DNA from: Spirochaetales bacterium
Lineage (GTDB): Bacteria > Spirochaetota > Spirochaetia > SZUA-6 > RPPD01
Length of the DNA stretch: 39,176 bases
Assembly (NCBI GenBank): GCA_016930675.1
Contig: JAFGGG010000029.1
Location: forward strand, 1-39,176
Reading direction: 5' to 3'
Both the position numbers and the translations under genes were made by a program. Under the pieces are notes generated by a model. That model was not told where the DNA came from, searched no databases, and saw nothing but the letters and a program-made list of their open reading frames with translations. Positions 25,329 to 33,557 of this stretch are shown here, piece by piece (the first letter of the stretch is position 1; the number at the start of each line of letters is the position of its first letter).

Positions 25329-26090
25329 ATGACACAGAAAAAGACAGTAAATTTTGTGATAGGGATCGTTACTATATTAGCGGTATTATTCTTTATTTTC
25401 ATCGTACAACCAATACTGGACGAGAAGGAATCCGAAGAGGGCCAAGGGGTATACAGCCCCGCCGCAGAGCAGGGATTATGGTTTGACACTCAAGACCAGG
25501 AGCAAAGCGCGCCCAAGCTGGAAGAAAACCTTACAAAAAAGAATTATTATATTATCCTGGACGGTTCAGGGAGCATGCAGGATGACAATAAAATGGCTAT
25601 CGCCAAAAAAGCGTTGATTGAATTCGTGGCCCATGTTCCGCGAGACGCCAATCTCGGCCTGGCTGTTTTTGACGGCAGCGGATTATCCGAACGGGTTCCG
25701 CTGGGAGATGACAGATACGAGTTTACCAATCAGGTTCAGAAAACCACCGCCAAAGGCAACACACCGCTTAAAGAAGCCCTGGAGCTGGCCTACGCCAAAC
25801 TCATCAAACAGGCACAGCAGCAGATCGGATACGGCGAATACAATATCGTAGTGGTAACCGACGGAGAAGCAAGCCCGGGTCATGAACCTGACAGGATAGT
25901 GAATCTTATCCTCGACCATAGTCCCGTAATTATTCACACCATCGGATTTCAGATCGGAGAAGATCATTCCTTGAATCAACCCGGGAAGATATATTATAAA
26001 TCCGCTAAAAACCTGGATGAGTTGAGCCAGGGACTGGAGGAAGTACTGGCGGAATCCGAAAGCTTTGTGATCACGGATTTTAATGAATAA
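25329..26090 (+). CDS. Membrane-anchored VWA-domain protein
   Basis: AAGAGGAGG precedes ATG 25329. The protein has 253 residues: one N-terminal TM helix (FVIGIVTILAVLFFIFIV), a ~45-residue linker, then a von Willebrand A domain. The metal site is complete: DGSGS (Asp78, Ser80, Ser82), Thr in KGNTPLKEAL and Asp in VVTDGEASP. This predicts a divalent-cation-dependent protein-binding module in the periplasm. It sits between two SBP-OmpA genes and probably contacts one or both proteins. Its MIDAS appears functional. Confidence 0.9.
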   Translation: MTQKKTVNFVIGIVTILAVLFFIFIVQPILDEKESEEGQGVYSPAAEQGLWFDTQDQEQSAPKLEENLTKKNYYIILDGSGSMQDDNKMAIAKKALIEFVAHVPRDANLGLAVFDGSGLSERVPLGDDRYEFTNQVQKTTAKGNTPLKEALELAYAKLIKQAQQQIGYGEYNIVVVTDGEASPGHEPDRIVNLILDHSPVIIHTIGFQIGEDHSLNQPGKIYYKSAKNLDELSQGLEEVLAESESFVITDFNE

Positions 26091-26105
26091 CAGGACGAAC
26101 ATGTA

Positions 26106-27659
26106 ATGAAACCACATACCATAGTGCTAATTATAATAATCCTGGTGTCTATCGCGGGAATAACCGTGTTCAAGCTTTTAAGTCCCGGCCTTGCGGAATC
26201 GCGAGTGCAGCAGACCAGCGATGCCAAGGACATGAAGGGCACGGTGAGGATTGCTCTCGACAGCTGGATCGGTTATTATTTTTTACGCTCTCCGGTTTTT
26301 AAAAGATTGATGCGTGAATCAAAATATAATGTCGAGATCATTGATGATAACGCCAATTACGCAGAAAGGATGAAGCGCCTGCGCACAGGCGAGATAGATA
26401 TCGCGGTAGCCACTGTGGATTCCTACCTGATTAACGCTGCCGCGGAAGGATTCCCCGCCACCATAATCGCCCTCATTGATGAATCCAAGGGAGGAGACGC
26501 CATTGTCGCCTGGGAGGCGAAAATAAATACGCTGGAAAAATTAAAAGGCAACACTGATTATAAAATCGCCTTTACGCCGGATTCACCGAGCGAGTACCTG
26601 TTAAAATCCATCGGCGTGCATTTTAATATCTCCACCTTACTGGATAAAAGCGGAACCTGGAGAATCGAAACCAACGGCGCGGAGGACGCCTATAACAAGT
26701 TAATGGCGAAGCAAGCCGATGTGGCGGTAATCTGGGAACCGCACGTAACGGACGCGCTCTCCAAAGAGGGGATAATCAAACTGCTAGGCTCCGAAGACAC
26801 GGAGAAGCTGATCGTAGACATCCTGCTGGTTAACCGGATGTACGCGGAAAACAATTCAGAAATAGTTGCCGTACTCTTGGCCAACTATTTTAAAACAATG
26901 CTTATTTACACGGATGATACGGCCAAGTTGAAGGCGGACATCATAAAAGAAACAAAAAGCTCCTCCGAAAATGTCGAAGCCATGCTTAAAGGGGTGGACT
27001 GGATTAACCTGGTGGGAAACGCCAAATGGTACGGAGTACTTGAGGGCAGCACGTATCAGGAAGAAGAACTGGTACAAACCATTGAGTCCACAGTTGAGAT
27101 CTTGATTGAAAACGGGGATTTTACCGATAATCCCCTGCCCAAGAGTAACGCGGCGACGATTATCAACTCGCAGTTCATTAAACAACTTTACACCGCCGAT
27201 ATCGCGGGAGCGGGTGATCTGGATATTCAATCCACAAACTCACTGCAAAAAGAATTCACCCCGCTTTCAGATCAGGAATGGCGGCAGCTCAAACAGATCG
27301 GAACCTTGAAAGTACGGCCCATCACCTTTATGAGCGGTACCGCCGACCTCTCCACACAGGGCGAACTGCAGATCGACATCATAGTGGAGAACTTGAAACA
27401 TTATCCCAACTTCAGAATATTGGTTAAAGGCCACTCGGGACTAAGAGGCGACACGAAACAGAATTTACTATTATCGGAGCAAAGGGCGGAAACTGTTGCC
27501 AATTATATTATTACCAGATACAATGTGAATAAAAATAGAATCCACGCCATTGGTGTGGGCGGTGAGGAGCCGCTCCAGCGTAAAAACGACGAATCAAGCA
27601 GGGCCTATAACGACAGATTAAAACGGGTCGAGATTCTATTAGTGACCGATGATTTTTAA
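26106..27659 (+). CDS. Second substrate-binding-protein/OmpA fusion, TM-anchored
   Basis: The protein has 517 residues. An N-terminal TM helix (IVLIIIILVSIAGITVFKLL) has no lipobox, so it is anchored in the inner membrane. Residues ~45-330 are a periplasmic binding domain (GTVRIALDSWIGYYFL, RLRTGEIDIAVATVDSYLI, VAVIWEPHVTDALSKEG). Residues ~395-515 form an OmpA-C domain (VRPITFMSGTADLSTQGE, RILVKGHSGLRGD, LLLSEQRAETVANYI, IGVGGEEPL). Its domain order repeats that of the first gene, but the sequences are clearly different and the membrane anchor differs. It lies 15 bases behind the VWA gene. Confidence 0.87.
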   Translation: MKPHTIVLIIIILVSIAGITVFKLLSPGLAESRVQQTSDAKDMKGTVRIALDSWIGYYFLRSPVFKRLMRESKYNVEIIDDNANYAERMKRLRTGEIDIAVATVDSYLINAAAEGFPATIIALIDESKGGDAIVAWEAKINTLEKLKGNTDYKIAFTPDSPSEYLLKSIGVHFNISTLLDKSGTWRIETNGAEDAYNKLMAKQADVAVIWEPHVTDALSKEGIIKLLGSEDTEKLIVDILLVNRMYAENNSEIVAVLLANYFKTMLIYTDDTAKLKADIIKETKSSSENVEAMLKGVDWINLVGNAKWYGVLEGSTYQEEELVQTIESTVEILIENGDFTDNPLPKSNAATIINSQFIKQLYTADIAGAGDLDIQSTNSLQKEFTPLSDQEWRQLKQIGTLKVRPITFMSGTADLSTQGELQIDIIVENLKHYPNFRILVKGHSGLRGDTKQNLLLSEQRAETVANYIITRYNVNKNRIHAIGVGGEEPLQRKNDESSRAYNDRLKRVEILLVTDDF

Positions 27660-27676
27660 TTCAAGGATCTAAGGCT

Positions 27677-28528
27677 ATGGAGAAGAAAAAAAAGTTGACC
27701 ACCATAGATTTTTCTCAAAAATCTGTTAATAAGGCCGTACTTGGTGACATCTTCCAAAATCCGGTCTCCACATATATAACCGCACTGGCAGGTATTTTTT
27801 TATTCGCCAATATCATGATCTTAGGGATACCCGCCCTGTTATATGCCACCATAGGCGCCGTCGTACTTGGAATCGGCAGTTTCTTTGTTAACCTTTTTTT
27901 CAGAAAAGAACACTTTGCCTCAAAATATCTGAATCATATAAATACGCAGATGGAAATTCAGCAGCAAAAGATCCTCATTAATTTAAAGCGTGATCTGGCA
28001 AAATACAGATGCATAAAGGGTCTGGAGAACTATTCAGAACAGGCGGTCAAACAGTTTGAAAAAATACAGAAAAAATTCAGCAGCTTTAAAAGGCTTTTAT
28101 CCGAAAAATATGACGCCAAAGAGCTCACCTATGCCAGATATTTCGGAACCGCCGAACAGGTCTATCTTTCCACCCTGGACAATCTGACGGATATAATGAA
28201 CACGCTTGAGAGCGTGAGCACTATTGACCTCAACTATGTCGACGAGAGATTTACCTACCTTAAAAGCTTAACAGTATTGGAAGAAGCCGATAAAAGGGAG
28301 ATCGAAACCCTTAACAAACGCACGGAACTCAGGAAACAGCAGCTGGAAAAGATTAATGAGCTGCTGACCTTAAACGAAGAGGCCATGACCCAGATCGATC
28401 TTTCGCTGGCCACAATCTCGGAAGCAAAAACAAAGCTGGGAAGAGCTTCCATGGATATGGAAACCGCCAGACAGGAACTGCAGGAGCTGATCAGGAGAAC
28501 AAAGAAATATTCCAAAGCGGTACATTAG
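27677..28528 (+). CDS. XpaC-like two-TM coiled-coil protein
   Basis: The protein has 283 residues. After a basic N-terminus come two TM helices (~residues 33-55 and 57-75: ITALAGIFLFANIMILGIPA, YATIGAVVLGIGSFFVNLFF). The remaining ~200 residues are cytoplasmic and highly helical, with long coiled coils near the end (EEADKREIETLNKRTELRKQ). The layout and the position directly before a TelA-family gene match the XpaC/YaaN pairs of Bacillus. The name rests on layout and context more than on sequence motifs. The Shine-Dalgarno (CTAAGG) is weak. Confidence 0.65.
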   Translation: MEKKKKLTTIDFSQKSVNKAVLGDIFQNPVSTYITALAGIFLFANIMILGIPALLYATIGAVVLGIGSFFVNLFFRKEHFASKYLNHINTQMEIQQQKILINLKRDLAKYRCIKGLENYSEQAVKQFEKIQKKFSSFKRLLSEKYDAKELTYARYFGTAEQVYLSTLDNLTDIMNTLESVSTIDLNYVDERFTYLKSLTVLEEADKREIETLNKRTELRKQQLEKINELLTLNEEAMTQIDLSLATISEAKTKLGRASMDMETARQELQELIRRTKKYSKAVH

Positions 28529-28560
28529 CTTGTTTACTATAAAAATAAAGGAGTGTAGTT

Positions 28561-29754
28561 ATGAGCGATCAAGAAAAGATGACCTTACCTGATAAAAATG
28601 AATTAAAAAATGAACTGGGCCTGGTTGACCCCGGAGAGATTAAGGCCAAGCAGGAAGGTGACGGCAAACTGGAAAAAGAAGCGGCCAGTTTTGCAGATAA
28701 ACTGCTGAACTTTAAAAAGGAAGATATCGACGCGCGGGAATCAAGCAAGGTGGCGGTGGAAGTACTGGGTGAAGACGTGCAGCGGGAGGCCGCCCACAGA
28801 AGCCAGATGCTGCAGGGACCGATCAAAGAACTGCAGAAACGGGGTGAGGACGGCGGCGAGGTTGCCAATGCCCTGATAGACCTGAAGATTAAGGTCGAAG
28901 AGCTCGATCCCAACAGAATCGATTTCGGCAAACCCGGATGGTTTTCCCGGCTGGCAGGCAAGATTCCGGTTATCGGCAAGGCCCTGAAAAGATATTTTTC
29001 CAAATTCGAAAAATCACAGACGGTTATCAACGCCATAATCAACTCCTTGAAAAACGGCAAGTCGCAATTGGACAGGGACAACGGTATGCTGGTGGAGGAT
29101 CAAAGAGCGTTACGGGAATCGACTCTGAAGCTGGAGAAGGTTATCAAGCTGGGACAGCTTATCGATACCAAGCTGCAGCACAAAGCTGCCAGAGAATACG
29201 CCCAGGACGAGGACAAAAAAAGATTTATCGAAGAAGAGCTGCTCTTTCCGCTGCGGCAGAGGATCATGGATCTGCAGCAACAGCTGGCGGTCAGCCAGCA
29301 GGGGGTAATCGCCATAGAGCTCATTATCAGAAACAACAAAGAACTCATACGGGGAGTAAACCGGGCCATAAATGTTACGGTTAACGCTTTACAGGTGGCG
29401 GTAACCGTGGCTCTGGCATTAACCCATCAGCGGATCGTGCTTAAAAAGATCGACGCCGTAAACAAAACAACCTCTGATCTGATCGCGGGAACCGCGGCCA
29501 CCCTGCGGCGGCAGGGCGCTGCCATCCATAAGCAGGCTTCATCCAGTATGCTGGAAATGGAATCCCTGAAATCCGCTTTCAGGGATATTAATATCGCCAT
29601 GGAGGATATTGCCAAATACAGAAAAGAGGCACTGCCTAAAATGGCCGAAACAATTCTCGAATTCGAAGAGCTCACCCTGAAGGGTGAAAAATCAATCCAG
29701 AAGCTGGAACGGGGAAACAAGATCAATCCTTCGGTGACACTGAGCATTGATTAA
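28561..29754 (+). CDS. TelA/KlaA-family (toxic anion resistance) protein
   Basis: AAAGGAG precedes ATG 28561. The protein has 397 residues, is almost fully helical and has no TM. RIDFGKPGWFSRLAGKIPVIGKALKRYFSKF is the conserved block of the TelA family, followed by the usual NGMLVEDQRALRESTLKLEKVI, LQQQLAVSQQGVIAIELIIRNNKELI and NALQVAVTVALALTHQR. TelA-family proteins were named from tellurite resistance but work more broadly in envelope or stress functions that are poorly understood. Here it ends a chain of wall-anchored and membrane proteins. Confidence 0.9.
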   Translation: MSDQEKMTLPDKNELKNELGLVDPGEIKAKQEGDGKLEKEAASFADKLLNFKKEDIDARESSKVAVEVLGEDVQREAAHRSQMLQGPIKELQKRGEDGGEVANALIDLKIKVEELDPNRIDFGKPGWFSRLAGKIPVIGKALKRYFSKFEKSQTVINAIINSLKNGKSQLDRDNGMLVEDQRALRESTLKLEKVIKLGQLIDTKLQHKAAREYAQDEDKKRFIEEELLFPLRQRIMDLQQQLAVSQQGVIAIELIIRNNKELIRGVNRAINVTVNALQVAVTVALALTHQRIVLKKIDAVNKTTSDLIAGTAATLRRQGAAIHKQASSSMLEMESLKSAFRDINIAMEDIAKYRKEALPKMAETILEFEELTLKGEKSIQKLERGNKINPSVTLSID

Positions 29755-29766
29755 AAAATATCCAAT

Positions 29767-30777
29767 ATGGCACCAGAAAACAAAACCGGCGATTTAATTA
29801 AAAAGCGCACGCAAGCCGCGCAAAAGACCTACTCGTTTAACAATGATTATAATCCCAGGCTGTTGGCCGATTACTGGTTTCAAAATCCGCAGGAAGGGCT
29901 CACCCTGTTCGCGGTTTTTTACACCCAGGCCTGCCGCTGGGCCCAGTGCCTGGGCTGCAATCTGCCGTCGAGAATGTCGGAGCATCACATCGGCTACCAC
30001 AATATAATTAAACAGGTCGATTTTATATTCAACTCTGTTCTTTCGGGCGAGCAGAAAAATCAGCTGAAAAAAATAATTATTTCCAACAACGGCTCAATCC
30101 TCGATGAGCAGACATTTTCCACTACGGCGCTTATCTATTTTATCGCCCAGATGAATATTCATTGTCCGAATATTTCGGTATTGAGCATGGAAACACGTCC
30201 GGAATACGTGGATATTAATGAATTGGAAGTACTGGCCAGGGCTATCAGAGAGGGCAGCACGCCAACCGATGTGGAGCTTGCCGTAGGATTTGAGGCTTTC
30301 GATGATAAGATTCGCAATGACTTCTATAAAAAGGGCCTGGACTTAAAGGTTTTTGAAAAAATGGCCGGCATGATGTCGGCATATCATTTCAAGCTCAAGG
30401 TTTATTTCATGTTAAAACCGGTCCCCGGAATAAGCGAGCAGGACGCTGTCCTGGATGTGGTAAACGGAATCAACTATCTTGATGATCTCGCGCGCACCTA
30501 CAAGCTTGATATAAACATGCATCTGAATCCCACGTACGCTGCCTACGGCACACCCCTGGAGGCAGCGTTTAAAAAAGGGGAGTACGCGCCGCCCACCCTG
30601 GAAAGCGTAAGGGAAACCGTTCTGCAGGCTGAAGGTAAAAGCATATCGATCTTTGTGGGGCTGAATGACGAAGGTCTGGCCACGCCGGGCGGCTCTTTTA
30701 TCCGCCGGGGGGACGGGGAATTAATCAAGAAGCTTGATAAGTTCAACATGACCCAGGATTACGGTCTGCTGCAATGA
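29767..30777 (+). CDS. Radical SAM protein with a CX4CX2C cluster motif
   Basis: The protein has 336 residues, starting 12 bases after the TelA stop. The cysteines C56-RWAQ-C61-LG-C64 give CX4CX2C rather than the canonical CX3CX2C. This spacing occurs in the Elp3-like/RaSEA-like and TIGR01210-type radical SAM families. VLSMETRPEYVDINELEVLARAI and VELAVGFEAFDDKIRNDFYKKGL are also typical of those families. It should be a soluble 4Fe-4S enzyme. Its reaction and substrate are unknown. It is the last gene of the operon and convergent with the FecR gene. Confidence 0.82.
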   Translation: MAPENKTGDLIKKRTQAAQKTYSFNNDYNPRLLADYWFQNPQEGLTLFAVFYTQACRWAQCLGCNLPSRMSEHHIGYHNIIKQVDFIFNSVLSGEQKNQLKKIIISNNGSILDEQTFSTTALIYFIAQMNIHCPNISVLSMETRPEYVDINELEVLARAIREGSTPTDVELAVGFEAFDDKIRNDFYKKGLDLKVFEKMAGMMSAYHFKLKVYFMLKPVPGISEQDAVLDVVNGINYLDDLARTYKLDINMHLNPTYAAYGTPLEAAFKKGEYAPPTLESVRETVLQAEGKSISIFVGLNDEGLATPGGSFIRRGDGELIKKLDKFNMTQDYGLLQ

Positions 30778-30823
30778 AACAGAACACAAATTCGCGTTTT
30801 TACCTTCACAAGTCTAATACTTC

Positions 30824-32830
30824 TTACTTATAGTAATAATAATTGTCTATTTCCATGAAGGTGCCCGGAGATGCCGTTGTGTCCGTAATGCTGCCCGCTA
30901 TTCTTCTGCCGTTGAATAAAAACAACCTGCCGTCTATATGAGATATATAGTTGTGTCTGACAACCTTCTTAAGAATGTTATTGTCGCTGTCCAAAATAAT
31001 TCCATAAAACGACCTGTTGTTTTTATAAAAAACCAACCGCTTTGCAGAGTCAAAATCCAAATTCAGGTGTTCTTTTTCCGTTATATTCCACGTTCTGTCT
31101 ACAGTGTAATACTGACGCTCTTGGAAATAGAAATTGAAATCTTCACCATTATTAGTTTCCAGAATCAGCTGGATTGCCGCCCGCCACGTAGTGGGTATCT
31201 TGTTGGGATCAAAGTCGGGACTATAGGGAACGTATCCGTATATACCCAACTGGACGGACACATAGCCGCTGTCGGAGGCATTAAGATCCGCAATATCGAT
31301 TAATTGGATAATCTCTTTATTCAACTCGGGAAAATATTTTTTAACAAGTGAAAATGATGCGGGGGAGTTTTGTACAGGTCCTGTAAATACCAATCTGTTG
31401 TTTAGAATCCTGCCGGTTTCATGACCGCTGTTCTTCTCCTTTTCATACCAATTATTGCCAACCAGGTAATTGTCCGCTCTGTTGAATGTATCTATGTCGG
31501 CAAGCACCAGATTATTGACAAAAAACTCTGTTTCATAAAGATGCTCTTCTCCGGTACTATCAACAGCCCTTATTTTAAAATTATTGAAACCGGTCTTAGC
31601 CCCGGATAATATGTCCGTATTTTCTATGCGTACCAGGCGGTTGTTTAAATAGACTTCCATTTCATCTATATTAATAAAATCATACATAAACTGCGGCTTA
31701 TGTGTATAATATTTGTTGGCCGGTGAAAGCACAACAAATTGTGTTTTGTTGATAAAACTCATAGGTGCCTTTGTCTCTGTATTGAGAGGTTTCGTATTCC
31801 GGCTTGAAGGTGAGTGTACCGTCTGTTTCTTGACAATTTCTTTTCTTAAACCGTCAATTTCTTCAATCTTCGGACCGGTCTTATTGATGATCTCCCTGAT
31901 TTCATCCGCAGAACCTTTATGATTCTCCAATTCGGTTGCAATAGGTAGTAGAACTTCGGTAATTTTATCCTGGGCCTCTGCCAGTTCGGTGTGTGAAAGG
32001 ATTAATTTTTCCTGCTTTGATAAAATGATAGTGGATTCAATAATACTCGATATTTTATCGGCAAAATCCGCATCGATATTTCGTATCTGCGCAACCTCCC
32101 TGACTTCTATTTTCGGAACAATGCTTACATTCCCCTTCATGACAAAAACTTTGGTTTCCTGATCATCGACAGAAACAATAAACTCGGTTCCGATTACACT
32201 CAGCTCGATGGTCTCGGTTGAGATGGAAAATTTCGATCCCCTGGAATCCTCCTGCTGCCAGCAGTGCAAACTTCCCTGTTTTAAAAATAACCTTGTTCTT
32301 TCTATGCCTTCTTTATTATAAAGTTCTATGAATTCGACCTTGGAATTCTCTCTCATGACAACGGTAGATTTATCACCTATCTTTATCACCGCATTTGAAT
32401 TTTCGCCGGACTCAATGAGCGCCGACTCCGTGATCTGAGCGCCGGCGCCAACTGCCTGCTGTTTATCAGATGTTGTTAACACGAGTTCCCCGTTTAATGC
32501 TGAAACATTACATATGCTTTGAGTAAGGTCCGGAGAAAAATCCTGCAATCTAATAAACAGAAAAACCGTCAAAACAAGCACGGCAAAAAATCCGGCGAAC
32601 GATAATGAGTACTTTAGACCAGGTTTATGAAATACGAAAAACCACTTAAGACGTTCCGGGATGCTCCGTTTTTCCGATTGCCGGTGGGCGCTGTTTCTTA
32701 TATCCCGAATTATTTTGTCATATACTCCGGAAGGTGTCTGTTGAAGCGGATTATTCATACTATAATGCGTCTTTAAATCCGAGTCGTTTAACTTTTTGGC
32801 CCAGTCAAGCAGATACTTCTTTCTGTTCAT
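30824..32830 (-). CDS. FecR-domain membrane protein with a large C-terminal region
   Basis: The protein has 668 residues, overlapping the sigma factor gene by ATGA. Residues 1-70 are cytoplasmic and could bind the sigma factor. TM is at ~73-95 (YSLSFAGFFAVLVLTVFLFIRL). A FecR domain lies at ~105-240 (GAGAQITESALIESGENSNA, LKQGSLHCWQQEDSRGSKFSISTETIELSVIGTEFIV). A helical segment (~255-330) follows, then beta-rich parts. The last ~230 residues (DTFNRADNYLVGNNWYEKE on) resemble a lectin/LamG-like sandwich. It is a plausible envelope-signal receiver for the sigma factor. Confidence 0.82.
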   Translation of the reverse strand: MNRKKYLLDWAKKLNDSDLKTHYSMNNPLQQTPSGVYDKIIRDIRNSAHRQSEKRSIPERLKWFFVFHKPGLKYSLSFAGFFAVLVLTVFLFIRLQDFSPDLTQSICNVSALNGELVLTTSDKQQAVGAGAQITESALIESGENSNAVIKIGDKSTVVMRENSKVEFIELYNKEGIERTRLFLKQGSLHCWQQEDSRGSKFSISTETIELSVIGTEFIVSVDDQETKVFVMKGNVSIVPKIEVREVAQIRNIDADFADKISSIIESTIILSKQEKLILSHTELAEAQDKITEVLLPIATELENHKGSADEIREIINKTGPKIEEIDGLRKEIVKKQTVHSPSSRNTKPLNTETKAPMSFINKTQFVVLSPANKYYTHKPQFMYDFINIDEMEVYLNNRLVRIENTDILSGAKTGFNNFKIRAVDSTGEEHLYETEFFVNNLVLADIDTFNRADNYLVGNNWYEKEKNSGHETGRILNNRLVFTGPVQNSPASFSLVKKYFPELNKEIIQLIDIADLNASDSGYVSVQLGIYGYVPYSPDFDPNKIPTTWRAAIQLILETNNGEDFNFYFQERQYYTVDRTWNITEKEHLNLDFDSAKRLVFYKNNRSFYGIILDSDNNILKKVVRHNYISHIDGRLFLFNGRRIAGSITDTTASPGTFMEIDNYYYYK

Positions 32831-33402
32831 AAATAATCCTTTATTAAATTACTCAACTCTTTTTTCAGCTGCTTTTTTGCCCTAAACAGGATACTGTTTA
32901 CCGCCGATAGTGTTTTACTCGATATTTTGGCTATTTCATTATTGTTCTTATGTTCCAGATACTTTAAGCTAATCATTCTGGAATATTCCGGATTAATGTT
33001 TTTTAAAGCCAGCTCAAGCAGGAGATATTTTTCTTGTTCAAATAATGTATCGAATGAGGTGTCTTTTTGGGCAACATCAGCCGCATCATATGAATCCAGA
33101 TATTTATTTCTTATTTTTTGTTTTCTGTAATAATCTATAAACTTGTTATTGGCAATACGTATCAACCAACCCTGAATATTCTTGGCATTTGACAGTTTCG
33201 GCGCAAAAATAAGCGCTGCGTTAAATGTTTCGGATAACAGATCTTCCGCCGTATGCGAATTACCCAGTGTTTTGATTAACAGGAAATTATATATCTTTCC
33301 GTGATATTCTTTAAATATCTTCTCAAATACATGGGGGTCCCTTGCCCGTATTTTGGGTAAATCATCATCTGTAAAAATAATTAGAATTAGTATCATTTGC
33401 AT
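32827..33402 (-). CDS. ECF-type RNA polymerase sigma factor
   Basis: The protein has 191 residues. Region 2: FEKIFKEYHGKIYNFLLIKTLGNSHTAEDLLSETFNAAL, then IQGWLIRIANNKFIDYYRKQK. Region 4: YSRMISLKYLEHKNNNEIAKISSKTLSAVNSILFRAKKQLKKEL. Translation is coupled to the FecR-type gene through a 4-base ATGA overlap, so the two are made together and very likely act as sigma factor and membrane regulator. The gene is AT-rich. ATG 33396 is an alternative start. Confidence 0.9.
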   Translation of the reverse strand: MQMILILIIFTDDDLPKIRARDPHVFEKIFKEYHGKIYNFLLIKTLGNSHTAEDLLSETFNAALIFAPKLSNAKNIQGWLIRIANNKFIDYYRKQKIRNKYLDSYDAADVAQKDTSFDTLFEQEKYLLLELALKNINPEYSRMISLKYLEHKNNNEIAKISSKTLSAVNSILFRAKKQLKKELSNLIKDYL

Positions 33403-33557
33403 TATTAATGATAACTCCAGCTTAAATTATATTTCCCCATCAAGTCAATCACAGTATTGATTTCTATTAATAATAACGAGTGAAAAGCGATATTTATGCG
33501 GTTACACATATTATTTTTACTATTTTTGATAAAATCCATCACTTAGTCAGCATCTTT

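Noticed and set aside
28569..29081. Long serine-rich frames antisense to TelA and neighbours
   Set aside because: Their composition is what is expected opposite a helical, Glu/Leu/Lys-rich gene; the plus-strand gene is clear.
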